Shown: positions 42,959 to 50,874 of the stretch, one piece after another
Layout: each line of letters begins with the position of its first letter
Position numbering within the stretch: position 1 is the first letter of the stretch
Origin: Bog-159 sp963756605
GTDB lineage: Bacteria; Acidobacteriota; Terriglobia; Bryobacterales; Bryobacteraceae
Assembly: GCA_963756605.1 (NCBI GenBank)
Contig: CAVWOT010000007.1
Location: 124,001 to 188,000 of the forward strand
Direction: 5' to 3'
DNA: 64,000 nt
Made by a program: the position numbers and the translations under genes
The notes under the pieces: generated by a model
What the model was told of the DNA's origin: nothing
Databases searched by the model: none
Seen by the model: the letters and a program-made list of their open reading frames with translations, nothing else

Positions 42959-43956
42959 ATGGGATTCTCCGTGTAAATCCGGATCAAGCTACGCACGGCG
43001 CGGTACGGGCTGAGGCGGCCATCCAACACATCCTGCTCGTAGCTCGCGATCTTCTCATGCACACCCTCGTGCCGTAGAAACTCATCGCGCAGCGCTTGTT
43101 CGATCAGGTCGTACATCCACTTCTTCACTTGTTCCCGGCGAATTCTGACGAGTTGGCCAGTGCTGGTCAGCCAGGCGTTATGCTCGAGCACGGCCTCCCA
43201 GATTTCGGCGATGCCCTCTCTCGCGCGCGCCGAGCAAGCGATCACGCGCGGCGCCCAACCCGTGCCGGTGGGGGAGAACAGGTGCAGCGCGCTCTCGTAT
43301 TCGCGCCGGGCAGCTTCGGCCTTTATGCGATTGTCGCCGTCGGCTTTGTTGAAGGCGATCAGATCCGTCATCTCCACGATGCCGCGTTTCATGCCTTGTA
43401 ATTCGTCGCCCGCGCCTGCCAGCATCAACAGCAGGAAGAAATCCACCATGTCGCGCACCGCAGTTTCCGACTGGCCCACACCGACAGTTTCCACCAGTAC
43501 GTTGCGGTAGCCGGCGGCCTCGCACAGCTTCATGGTTTCGCGCGTGCGGCGGGCGACTCCGCCGAGCGAACCGCCCGATGGCGATGGCCGGATGAAGGCG
43601 CGATCGTCGTTGGCCAGGGTTTCCATGCGCGTCTTGTCGCCCAGAATGCTGCCGCGCGACACCTGGCTGGATGGGTCCACCGCCAGCACGGCGACCTTCT
43701 CGCCGCGTTCCGCGGTGAGGTAGACGCCCAGCACTTCGATGAGCGAACTTTTGCCCACGCCCGGCACGCCAGTGATGCCCACGCGAATGGAATCGCCCGC
43801 GTAAGGGAGGCATTGTTCCAGCACATCCTGCGCCAGTTCGATGTCTTCGGGGCGCAGGCTTTCGATCAAGGTGATGGCCTGGCTGAGGATGGTGCGATCG
43901 CCGCGCAGCACACCTTCGACATACGCGTCGCGGGCCAGGCGGGGGCGGCGGCTCAT
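42955..43956 (-). CDS. meaB: Methylmalonyl-CoA mutase-associated GTPase chaperone
   Basis: G-protein that loads and protects adenosylcobalamin on the mutase. From the ATG at 43956 (MSRRPRLARDAYVEGVLRGD) it is 333 residues, the family's usual length. An upstream in-frame extension of 45 codons is read through hairpin repeats and is unlikely to be native. P-loop GITGVPGVGKSSLIEVLG; switch regions VLAVDPSSQVSRGSILGDKT and ILVETVGVGQSETAVRDMVD; guanine specificity IAFNKADGDN. It is separated from mutB by the repeat cluster 43981-44092. Confidence 0.95.
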   Translation of the reverse strand: MSRRPRLARDAYVEGVLRGDRTILSQAITLIESLRPEDIELAQDVLEQCLPYAGDSIRVGITGVPGVGKSSLIEVLGVYLTAERGEKVAVLAVDPSSQVSRGSILGDKTRMETLANDDRAFIRPSPSGGSLGGVARRTRETMKLCEAAGYRNVLVETVGVGQSETAVRDMVDFFLLLMLAGAGDELQGMKRGIVEMTDLIAFNKADGDNRIKAEAARREYESALHLFSPTGTGWAPRVIACSARAREGIAEIWEAVLEHNAWLTSTGQLVRIRREQVKKWMYDLIEQALRDEFLRHEGVHEKIASYEQDVLDGRLSPYRAVRSLIRIYTENPI

Positions 43957-43980
43957 TGTACTACGGTCCACGGATTTTCC

Positions 43981-44092
43981 GTGGGGCAGGACTCCAGTCC
44001 TGCGGCCGGCGTCCACGCCGGCCTGCGGGCGGGTCCTGGAGGACCCACGCAGACCTGGAGGTCTGCCCCACCAGCAAGCCGCCTGCCCCACA
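43981..44092. repeat. TGGA mini-hairpin array, mutB-meaB gap
   Basis: Four modules in a row: GGACTCCAGTCC, GGCGTCCACGCC, GGGTCCTGGAGGACCC and AGACCTGGAGGTCT, bounded by GTGGGGCAG and CTGCCCCAC. The arms differ but always pair; the loop is TGGA or its complement TCCA. It fills the whole gap between the stop of mutB and the start of meaB. Confidence 0.9.
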
Positions 44093-44093
44093 T

Positions 44094-46241
44094 TTATGCG
44101 CTCTCCACGGGCGCGGTGGATAGGGCTTTGAGAATCTCTTGGGCGGCCAGGGGGATCACCGTGCCCGGTCCATAAATGCCGGTTACGCCGCTCTTGTACA
44201 GGAAGGCGTAATCCTGCGACGGAATCACGCCGCCCACAATCACCAGGATGTCGTCGCGGCCCAGTTTTTTGAGCTCTTCGATCACCTGCGGCACCAGGGT
44301 ATTGTGGCCCGCCGCCAGCGACGAAACGCCCAGCACGTGCACGTCGTTCTCTACGGCGTGGCGCGCCACTTCGCGCGGCGTCTGAAACAGGGGTCCGATA
44401 TCCACGTCGAACCCCAGGTCGGCGAACGCGGTGGCGATCACCTTGGAGCCGCGGTCGTGGCCGTCCTGTCCCATCTTGGCCACCAGCATGCGCGGCCGGC
44501 GGCCCTCGGCAGCGGCGAATTCATCCGCCATGTAGCGGGCCTTGATAAAGTTTTGGTCCATCTTGCTCTCCGCGGAGTAGATGCCGGATATGGTGCGGGT
44601 GACCGCCGTGTAGCGGCCCCACACACGTTCCAGCGCGGTACAGATCTCGCCCAAGGTGGCGCGCCGGCGGGCCGCTATGACGGCCAGATCGAGCAGATTG
44701 CCCTGGCGCGTCTCGGCGCAGCGCGTGATCGCATTGAGGGATTCCGCGACGGCGGCCATGTCTCGCGTACGGCGCGCTTCCGCCAGGCGGGCGAGCTGCG
44801 CTTTGCGCACCGCCGTGTTGTCCACCACCAGAACATCCAGCGCGGCATCTGCGTCGGTCTGATACGCGTTGACGCCCACGATGATATCCCTGCCGGCATC
44901 GATGCGCGCCTGTTTGCGCGCGGCGGCCTCTTCGATGCGCATCTTGGGCAGTCCCGTTTCGATGGCCTTGGCCATGCCGCCCAGCTTCTCCACTTCCTGG
45001 ATCAACTGCCAGGCGCGATGCATCAGCTCGTGCGTCAGCTTTTCGACATAATAGGAACCACCCCACGGATCGACCACCTTGGTAATGGCGGTTTCCTCCT
45101 GCAGGTAGATCTGCGTATTGCGCGCGATGCGCGCGGAGAAATCGGTGGGCAGCGCCAGGGCTTCGTCGAGGGCGTTGGTGTGCAGCGATTGCGTGTGGCC
45201 CAGCACGGCCGCCAGCGCTTCCACGCAGGTGCGCACCACGTTGTTGAACGGATCCTGCGCGGTCAGGCTCCAGCCGGAGGTCTGGCAATGCGTGCGCAGC
45301 GCCATCGATTTCGGGTTCTGGGGATTAAACTGCTTCACTAATTTGGCCCACAGCACGCGCGCGGCGCGCAGCTTCGCAATCTCCATGAAATGGTTCATGC
45401 CGATGTCCCAGAAAAACGAGATGCGCGGGGCGAAGCTGTCGATATCCAGGCCGGCGCGAATGCCGGTGCGCAGGTATTCGAGACCGTCGGCCAGCGTGTA
45501 AGCGAGTTCCAGGTCGGCCGTGGCGCCAGCTTCCTGCATGTGATAACCGCTCACGCTGATGCAGTTGAATTGCGGCATTTTTTCCGAGGTGTAGCGGAAG
45601 ATGTCGCCGATGATACGCATGGAGCCTTCCGGGGGATAGATGTAGGTGTTGCGGACCATGAACTCTTTCAGGATGTCGTTCTGGATGGTGCCACTGAGCT
45701 TTTCGGGCGGGACTCCTTGTTCTTCGGCGGCCACAATGTAGAACGCCATGATGGGCAGCACGGCGCCATTCATGGTCATCGACACGGACATCTGATCGAG
45801 CGGGATTTGGTCGAAGAGGATCTTCATGTCCAGCACGGAGTCGATGGCCACGCCGGCTTTGCCGACATCGCCCACCACCCGCTCGTGATCGGAATCGTAG
45901 CCGCGGTGGGTGGGTAGATCGAAGGCGACCGAGAGGCCCTTCTGGCCTGCCGCGAGATTGCGGCGATAGAAGGCGTTGGATTCCTCGGCGGTGGAGAAGC
46001 CGGCATACTGGCGGATGGTCCAGGGCTGACGGGAGTACATGGTGGAATACGGACCGCGCAGATAAGGCGGCAGACCGGCGGCGTAAGCCAGGTGGTCCAT
46101 GCCTTCCAGGTCCGCCCGCGTATACCAGGGTGCGATGGCGATGTGCTCGGGGGCGAGCCACTCGGAACCCGCGGGTGCGCCTTCCTCGCGCGGCACAACG
46201 GGCGTGGGTTTGTAATCGATCTTGGAAAAATCAGGACGCAT
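44094..46241 (-). CDS. mutB: Methylmalonyl-CoA mutase large subunit
   Basis: Adenosylcobalamin-dependent interconversion of succinyl-CoA and methylmalonyl-CoA. 715 residues, typical of the catalytic subunit. The TIM barrel shows RQYAGFSTAEESNAFYRRNL, GLSVAFDLPTHRGYDSDHER, VSVSMTMNGAVLPIMAFYIV-type sequence (SVSMTMNGAVLPIMAFYIVA) and LRTHCQTSGWSLTAQDPFNN. The C-terminal B12 domain has KMGQDGHDRGSKVIATAF (DxHxxG, the cobalt-ligand His) and VIVGGVIPSQDYAFLYKSGV. It starts three bases after mutA ends. Confidence 0.97.
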   Translation of the reverse strand: MRPDFSKIDYKPTPVVPREEGAPAGSEWLAPEHIAIAPWYTRADLEGMDHLAYAAGLPPYLRGPYSTMYSRQPWTIRQYAGFSTAEESNAFYRRNLAAGQKGLSVAFDLPTHRGYDSDHERVVGDVGKAGVAIDSVLDMKILFDQIPLDQMSVSMTMNGAVLPIMAFYIVAAEEQGVPPEKLSGTIQNDILKEFMVRNTYIYPPEGSMRIIGDIFRYTSEKMPQFNCISVSGYHMQEAGATADLELAYTLADGLEYLRTGIRAGLDIDSFAPRISFFWDIGMNHFMEIAKLRAARVLWAKLVKQFNPQNPKSMALRTHCQTSGWSLTAQDPFNNVVRTCVEALAAVLGHTQSLHTNALDEALALPTDFSARIARNTQIYLQEETAITKVVDPWGGSYYVEKLTHELMHRAWQLIQEVEKLGGMAKAIETGLPKMRIEEAAARKQARIDAGRDIIVGVNAYQTDADAALDVLVVDNTAVRKAQLARLAEARRTRDMAAVAESLNAITRCAETRQGNLLDLAVIAARRRATLGEICTALERVWGRYTAVTRTISGIYSAESKMDQNFIKARYMADEFAAAEGRRPRMLVAKMGQDGHDRGSKVIATAFADLGFDVDIGPLFQTPREVARHAVENDVHVLGVSSLAAGHNTLVPQVIEELKKLGRDDILVIVGGVIPSQDYAFLYKSGVTGIYGPGTVIPLAAQEILKALSTAPVESA

Positions 46242-46243
46242 GG

Positions 46244-47965
46244 CTACCTCAAGTGGCCGACGTGGACGTCGGCCGCAGGACTGGAGTCCTGCCCCACTGT
46301 CAGCCGTTGCTGCCAGGCTCGCAGGACTTCCGCCGCATCGCTGCGTACGTGCACGAAATCCGCGACGCCGGCCAGTTTCAATTGCGCGATGGAATTCGCC
46401 GGGTTGCCGGCCACAATCACCGGCGTGTTCTTACCGGCGTTCCGCAATTCCTGGATCACGCGCGGGGCTAGGGCGGCGTACTCGGGGTCGGCGCTACACA
46501 GCACCACCACGTCCGCGTCGCCCGTCAGTTCATCGGCGATTTGAATTTCGAATCCCGCGCAGCCGAAGAAATTTGCACAAAAGCTCGAGCGGGCTTTGCG
46601 CATTTTCAGATCGCCGGCTTCGAGCAGCAGGAATTTCGGAGTGTGCCCCGTGCGGGCCGCGTGACGCTCGGTGCGCAGGCGGATCTCTTCAAATATGCGG
46701 GCCGGCCGCGGCGCGGGGTCCTGGTGCGCAATTTTGTCCAGCATGCGCTCCTTCAAATTGGGATATTGATTCGTTCCCACGATGGCAGTCCGGCGCGTGC
46801 TGACAGCCGCCTCGCGATCGGCGCGTGATTTGGCGATGGCCCGATCCAAGGCGCCGGATGCGGAGTACTGCAAGAAACCGCCAGACGCTTCGATTTCCTG
46901 GAACAGCTTCCAGGCTTCGCGGGCCAGCGAATCGGTGAGGTTTTCCAGGTAATAGGAGCCACCCGCCGCGTCTACGGTGCGATCCAGCCAGGCTTCTTGC
47001 TTCAGGATCAATTGCGTGTTGCGTGCGAGGCGCAGGCTGGTCTCGTCGGGTTCGCGATAGGTTCGATCGAAAGCTTCTACCTGAACTGAATCCGCACCGC
47101 CAATCGCCGCCGCCATGGCTTCGGTCGTGCCGCGCAGGACATTGATATAGGGGTCGTATATAGTTTTGTTGAAGTGGGCCGTGCGCGCGTAGATGGTCAT
47201 TTTCGCGGCTTCGCTCTCCGCGGGATGAAAGCTCTCGATGGCGCGCGCCCAGAGCGTGCGGGCGGCGCGCAGCTTGGCAATTTCGGTGAAGTAGTTCGAT
47301 CCGATGGCGAAGGAGAACACCAGGGCTTGGGCGGCATCGGCGGTTTCGAGGCCGCAGCCTGTGAGTTGGGCTATGATTTCGACTCCTTCGGCCAGGGCGA
47401 AGGCTAGTTCCTGGACGATCGTTGCGCCGGATTCGGAGAACCGGTGGGCACGGACGGTGATGGGGCGGAAATCCGGGATGGCTTTGGACTGGCGGACTAA
47501 GTCGGCGGCTTGATCGAAGCCGGCTAGGGGTTCGTAGTCTACGGAGCGGGGGTGAACCCCCGCGCCGGCTAAAGCCCGCCCTCCAGTTAACTTCTCCAGC
47601 AGTTCGGCGGCTCGTTCTCCGGCTTCGAAATGGACGTGGCAGGGCGGGAGAGACGTCAAGACATCGTCGATATTTTGATCGCCCAGCACGAAGCTGATTT
47701 CCTCCGCTCCCGTTTCCAGGGCGGCCCGCGCACTGGCGGCATCGTGAACGACCGCGCGAATGCGCCACTCGTTATCGGCTCGCGTGCCGCGCGTGTAGGG
47801 AAAATCGCCCGGCGCGGAATCCAGATAGTCGAGACCGCGCAAGTCTTCCGCGCGGTAGTAGAGCTTCGACTTGGGCGGTGCGCCCTTTAGGTCTTTCAGG
47901 ACGACCGCATCCCAGTCGGCCGTCGAGACCGGCGGGAATTCCGCCAGCGTCAGATTATCGCTCAT
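46244..47965 (-). CDS. mutA: Methylmalonyl-CoA mutase small subunit with repeat-derived insert and tail
   Basis: 573-residue partner of MutB. The barrel part includes ITVRAHRFSESGATIVQELA, FSFAIGSNYFTEIAKLRAAR and TAHFNKTIYDPYINVLRGTT. The C-terminal cobalamin-like domain lacks DxHxxG (it reads MRKARSSFCANFFGCAG), as is normal for the non-catalytic subunit. Two oddities: residues about 128-142 (GGRALAGAGVHPRSV) are encoded by an inverted copy of the GGCTTTAGCC repeat inserted in frame, and the last residues (TVGQDSSPAADVHVGHLR) come from a TGGA hairpin repeat that supplies the stop. The start overlaps the epimerase stop by 11 bases. Confidence 0.94.
   Translation of the reverse strand: MSDNLTLAEFPPVSTADWDAVVLKDLKGAPPKSKLYYRAEDLRGLDYLDSAPGDFPYTRGTRADNEWRIRAVVHDAASARAALETGAEEISFVLGDQNIDDVLTSLPPCHVHFEAGERAAELLEKLTGGRALAGAGVHPRSVDYEPLAGFDQAADLVRQSKAIPDFRPITVRAHRFSESGATIVQELAFALAEGVEIIAQLTGCGLETADAAQALVFSFAIGSNYFTEIAKLRAARTLWARAIESFHPAESEAAKMTIYARTAHFNKTIYDPYINVLRGTTEAMAAAIGGADSVQVEAFDRTYREPDETSLRLARNTQLILKQEAWLDRTVDAAGGSYYLENLTDSLAREAWKLFQEIEASGGFLQYSASGALDRAIAKSRADREAAVSTRRTAIVGTNQYPNLKERMLDKIAHQDPAPRPARIFEEIRLRTERHAARTGHTPKFLLLEAGDLKMRKARSSFCANFFGCAGFEIQIADELTGDADVVVLCSADPEYAALAPRVIQELRNAGKNTPVIVAGNPANSIAQLKLAGVADFVHVRSDAAEVLRAWQQRLTVGQDSSPAADVHVGHLR
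46252..46299. repeat. TGGA mini-hairpin pair at the 3' end of mutA
   Basis: Modules GGCCGACGTGGACGTCGGCC (8-base arms) and GGACTGGAGTCC, followed by TGCCCCAC. It lies entirely within the mutA reading frame and encodes GQDSSPAADVHVG on the minus strand. Confidence 0.9.
47542..47584 (-). repeat. GGCTTTAGCC-family repeat inside mutA
   Basis: On the minus strand: GGAGGGCGGGCTTTAGCCGG, then GCGCGGGGGTTCACCCCC, then GCTCCG. It shares the first 25 bases with the leuA-leuB copy and diverges in the second hairpin (GGGGGT-TCA-CCCCC). Length and position keep mutA in frame. Confidence 0.88.
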
Positions 47966-48422
47966 GGCCTGGCTCCGGATGTGGGTCCTCCACGATTTCG
48001 ATCAACACGCCCAGCGATTTCGGATGCACGAAGAAAACGGTGGTGCCGCGCGAGCCCGGGCGGGGCGCTTTGTCGATCAATTGGAAGCCGGCGTCCTTCA
48101 TATATTGAAACGCGGCCTGGGCGTTGCGCACGCGGAAAGCCATGTGCGCCAGGCCGCCGCGCCCGCCATTCTTGTCGATCAGCTTCTGCACCGGCGAATT
48201 GGCGCCCAGCGGTTCCAGCAACTGCACCAGGTTAGGACCATCGCCCACTTGCAGCAGCGCCTCGCGGACCTGATCGCCGCCGTAAACTTCCTCGCGATGA
48301 ATTTCGCGGAAGCCGAGCTGTGTATATTGCTTCACCTGCGCATCCAGTTCGCCCGGACGCACGGCAATGGCTACGTGGTCCACAAACTGAAAACCAGGAA
48401 CTTTGGAAAGATCTTCGCTCAT
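47955..48422 (-). CDS. mce: Methylmalonyl-CoA epimerase
   Basis: Interconverts (R)- and (S)-methylmalonyl-CoA. A VOC-fold enzyme of 155 residues from ATG 48422 (MSEDLSKVPGFQFVDHVAIA); an ATG eight codons upstream is possible. Metal-binding His in DHVAIAV, Glu/His in LVQLLEPLGANSPVQKLIDK and GGRGGLAHMAFRVRNAQAAF, and the terminal VFFVHPKSLGVLIEIVED with Glu. Sits between the biotin carrier gene and mutA. Confidence 0.92.
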   Translation of the reverse strand: MSEDLSKVPGFQFVDHVAIAVRPGELDAQVKQYTQLGFREIHREEVYGGDQVREALLQVGDGPNLVQLLEPLGANSPVQKLIDKNGGRGGLAHMAFRVRNAQAAFQYMKDAGFQLIDKAPRPGSRGTTVFFVHPKSLGVLIEIVEDPHPEPGHER

Positions 48423-48438
48423 AATCGCTCGATTCGGA

Positions 48439-48831
48439 CTATTCAAATTCCACCAGGATCTGTCCGGTTTGAACGCCGTCGCCCACGTTGGCGTTGATGG
48501 CCTTCACCTTGCCCGCGACCGGGGAAGTGATGTTGGTTTCCATCTTCATGGCTTCCAGCACCAGCAGCGGATCGTTGGCCTGGATCTGCTGGCCCGCCTG
48601 CGCATTCACCCGCACCACCACGCCCGCGACGGGACTGCGGCACACCTTGCTCTCATCGACGTTGGCATCCGGCGCGGCGGCGTGCGGCAGCGGCGGAAGC
48701 GCGGACGGGACCGCCGTCGGCGCGGCCGGACTGTAGGCATGCGTGGGCGCCGGCGAGGGCGGGCGATCGTCTTCGGCGACCTCCACGTCCACTTCGTAAG
48801 TTTTCTGGTCAACTGTGATTCTTAACTTCAT
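48439..48831 (-). CDS. Biotin carboxyl carrier protein (1.3S-type)
   Basis: 130 residues. The N-terminal beta segment MKLRITVDQKTYEVDVEVAE is followed by a Pro/Ala-rich linker and a C-terminal biotinyl domain with VLEAMKMETNI, biotinylated at Lys96. Carries CO2 between the 12S- and 5S-type subunits encoded upstream. Overlaps the OadG-like gene by four bases (ATGA-type coupling). Confidence 0.93.
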   Translation of the reverse strand: MKLRITVDQKTYEVDVEVAEDDRPPSPAPTHAYSPAAPTAVPSALPPLPHAAAPDANVDESKVCRSPVAGVVVRVNAQAGQQIQANDPLLVLEAMKMETNITSPVAGKVKAINANVGDGVQTGQILVEFE

Positions 48832-49208
48832 CGCCCGTGCACGACCCCCAAATTGTGCGAAGCCTGAACAAATACGCGCCCTTGCTGCGCCCAGGCGAAC
48901 GAGGGGGCGGCGCGTACCAGCCGCGCGCTCCGGATGCGCGCCCGCTTTCCCAGGAACGCCGCGACGGCAGCAGTCAAGACCATGATTGTCTCGGAAGTGA
49001 TTTCTTCTGTCTTCTCCGGCTCCGGCGGTTTGATTGCCGGCGCAGGCGCAGCGGCGACCACGGGCACCGGGGCCAGGGCCGGCTTTCCATTCCGAGCCTC
49101 GATCAAGCTTTCCAGCCGCGCTACTTCAGTCTGGATCATGCGGCGCGACATTGCCGAACCCGCCATCCAACCAGCAAAAATTCCGAGGGGCAAAAGCAAC
49201 AATCCCAT
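48828..49208 (-). CDS. OadG-like single-pass membrane peptide
   Basis: 126 residues. N-terminal helix MGLLLLPLGIFAGWMAGSAM, Pro/Ala linker (APVPVVAAAPAPAIKPPEPE), a second hydrophobic stretch ETIMVLTAAVAAFLGKRARI and a tail ending with WAQQGRVFVQASHNLGVVHG. The tail and position next to the biotin carrier resemble the gamma-type subunits of biotin-dependent decarboxylases. No beta (OadB) ion-pump gene is present, so a sodium pump cannot be inferred; it may anchor the complex to the membrane. Confidence 0.6.
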   Translation of the reverse strand: MGLLLLPLGIFAGWMAGSAMSRRMIQTEVARLESLIEARNGKPALAPVPVVAAAPAPAIKPPEPEKTEEITSETIMVLTAAVAAFLGKRARIRSARLVRAAPSFAWAQQGRVFVQASHNLGVVHGR

Positions 49209-49220
49209 AAACTGTCCTTC

Positions 49221-49258
49221 CCCGAACTAACCACCAGCCACTAGCCACCAGCCACCGC
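49221..49258. repeat. Heptamer repeats CCAGCCACTAG
   Basis: Reads AACCACCAGCCACTAGCCAC, then CAGCCACCGCC. It has the same 7-base period as the run between leuB and leuC (CAGCACC/TAGCACC there). It occupies the gap between the carboxyltransferase and OadG-like genes. Confidence 0.7.
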
Positions 49259-49259
49259 C

Positions 49260-50813
49260 TCACAGAGGCATGAGTCCGTGTTTCTTGGCCGGGCGCAACT
49301 CGCGCTTGGTCTGCAAAGCCTCCAGCGCCATAGCCAGATAACGCCGCGTCTGCGCCGGCTCGATAATGTCATCGACCAGCCGCGTCCCGCCCGCCACGTA
49401 CGGATTCGAAAACGTATTGCGATACAGGTCGATCAATTCCTGGCGGCGGGCCTTCTGCGCATCCTTATCCTTGGCCTCGCTGATCTCCTTCCGGAAAACC
49501 ACCTCGACCGCGCCTTCCGCGCCCATCACGGCGATCTGCGCGGTAGGCCACGCCACCACCCGATCCGCGCCCAGGTCCTTGCCGCACATCGCCAGGTAAG
49601 CGCCGCCATAAGCCTTACGCACGATCACCGTCACCTTCGGAACCGTCGCGGCGGAATAAGCAAACAGCAGCTTTGCGCCGTGCCGGATGATGCCGCCGTA
49701 TTCCTGCTGCACGCCGGGCATGAAGCCGGGCACATCCACCAGCGTCACCAGGGGGATATTGAATGCGTTGCAGAAGCGGATGAAGCGCGCAGCTTTGTCC
49801 GAAGCGTTGATGTCCAGCGCGCCCGCGATCACGGCAGGCTGATTGGCAATCACCCCGACCGGCCGGCCGGCGATGCGGCCGAACCCGACCAAAATGTTCT
49901 GTGCGAAGCTGAGCTGCACTTCCAGAAAATCGCCCTGGTCGAGCAGCGCGGCGATGACCGACCGCATGTCATAGGCGACTTTGCCATCGTCCGGCACCAG
50001 CAGATTCACCGCCGGATCGGCCTCCAGCGCCTGGTCGTGGGGCAACCGCGGCGGATCCTCCAAATTGTTCGACGGCAGAAACGCCAGCAGCCGCCGGCAG
50101 ATGAAAGCCGCCTCTTCGTCGTTCTCCGCAATAAAATGCACCACGCCGGAATACGACATCTGCGCCGCCGGACCGCCCAATTGATCGGGCGTGACTATTT
50201 CGCCGGTGACCTGCTTGATCACCGAAGGGCCGGTAATGAACATCTGCGCGCCCCGGGTCTGGATAATGAAATCCGTCAGCGCCGGGCTGTAGGCCGCGCC
50301 GCCCGCGCAGGGGCCGCAGATCAATGACACCTGCGGCACCACGCCCGAGAGCATGACGTTCATGTAAAACACGCGACCGTATCCCGCCAGGCTGTTGATG
50401 CCTTCCTGCACACGCGCGCCGCCCGAGTCGTTGATGAAGACGAAAGGCGACCCGGTCTTGAGCGAACAACGCATCATCTCGGCGACTTTTTCGCTATGCA
50501 CTTCGCCTGCTGCGCCGCCGGCCACGGTGAAATCCTGGCTCGCCAAATGGATCAGGCGGCCGTCTACCGTGGCCGCGCCGGTGACCACGCCATCGGCCGG
50601 AAGTTCCTTGTCCGCCATGCCGAACAGCGTGGCGTGATGCCTGGCAAACAAGCCAATCTCCTGGAAGCTGGAGGCATCGGTCAGCCGGTCAATGCGCTCG
50701 CGCGCGGTCAATTTGCCGGACTGATGCTGCTTGTCGATGCGCTGCTTGCCGCCGCCTTCCATCAGGATGGCGCGTTTTTCTTCTAACTCGTGGATCTTGG
50801 TTTCGATGCTCAT
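49260..50813 (-). CDS. mmdA: Propionyl-/methylmalonyl-CoA carboxyltransferase (12S-type)
   Basis: 517-residue carboxyltransferase with two crotonase-like halves. Transfers the carboxyl between methylmalonyl-CoA and biotin. Marks: GGGKQRIDKQHQSGKLTARE, VTGAATVDGRLIHLASQDFT, VFINDSGGARVQEGINSLAG (acyl-CoA site), LICGPCAGGAAYSPALTDF, and in the second half GFGRIAGRPVGVIANQPAVI, IPLVTLVDVPGFMPGVQQEY and VIVRKAYGGAYLAMCGKDLG (biotin site). Second gene of the operon. Confidence 0.94.
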   Translation of the reverse strand: MSIETKIHELEEKRAILMEGGGKQRIDKQHQSGKLTARERIDRLTDASSFQEIGLFARHHATLFGMADKELPADGVVTGAATVDGRLIHLASQDFTVAGGAAGEVHSEKVAEMMRCSLKTGSPFVFINDSGGARVQEGINSLAGYGRVFYMNVMLSGVVPQVSLICGPCAGGAAYSPALTDFIIQTRGAQMFITGPSVIKQVTGEIVTPDQLGGPAAQMSYSGVVHFIAENDEEAAFICRRLLAFLPSNNLEDPPRLPHDQALEADPAVNLLVPDDGKVAYDMRSVIAALLDQGDFLEVQLSFAQNILVGFGRIAGRPVGVIANQPAVIAGALDINASDKAARFIRFCNAFNIPLVTLVDVPGFMPGVQQEYGGIIRHGAKLLFAYSAATVPKVTVIVRKAYGGAYLAMCGKDLGADRVVAWPTAQIAVMGAEGAVEVVFRKEISEAKDKDAQKARRQELIDLYRNTFSNPYVAGGTRLVDDIIEPAQTRRYLAMALEALQTKRELRPAKKHGLMPL

Positions 50814-50829
50814 ATTGGCTCGATGATGA

Positions 50830-50871
50830 CGGGGTCTGGAGACCCGCTGCAGGCGTGGACGCCTGCCCCAC
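50830..50871. repeat. TGGA mini-hairpin pair between 5S- and 12S-type genes
   Basis: Modules GGGTCTGGAGACCC and GGCGTGGACGCC, linked by GCTGCA and followed by TGCCCCAC. Identical in design to the pair inside dnaE2 at 61051-61092. Confidence 0.9.
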
Positions 50872-50874
50872 TCA

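Noticed and set aside
41855..42976. Long plus-strand frame opposite the CoA transferase
   Set aside because: Composition is typical of antisense frames (His, Arg, Gly and Val rich) and the sense gene is certain.
43957..44091. N-terminal extension of MeaB
   Set aside because: The 45 extra codons are read entirely through hairpin repeats; the ATG at 43956 starts the conserved protein.
44139..45341. 400-codon plus-strand frame opposite mutB
   Set aside because: Shadow of the mutase; no motif and no promoter or start signal of its own.
48828..49208. Evidence for a sodium-pumping methylmalonyl-CoA decarboxylase
   Set aside because: The essential membrane beta subunit is not in the operon, so the gamma-like peptide alone does not support an ion pump.
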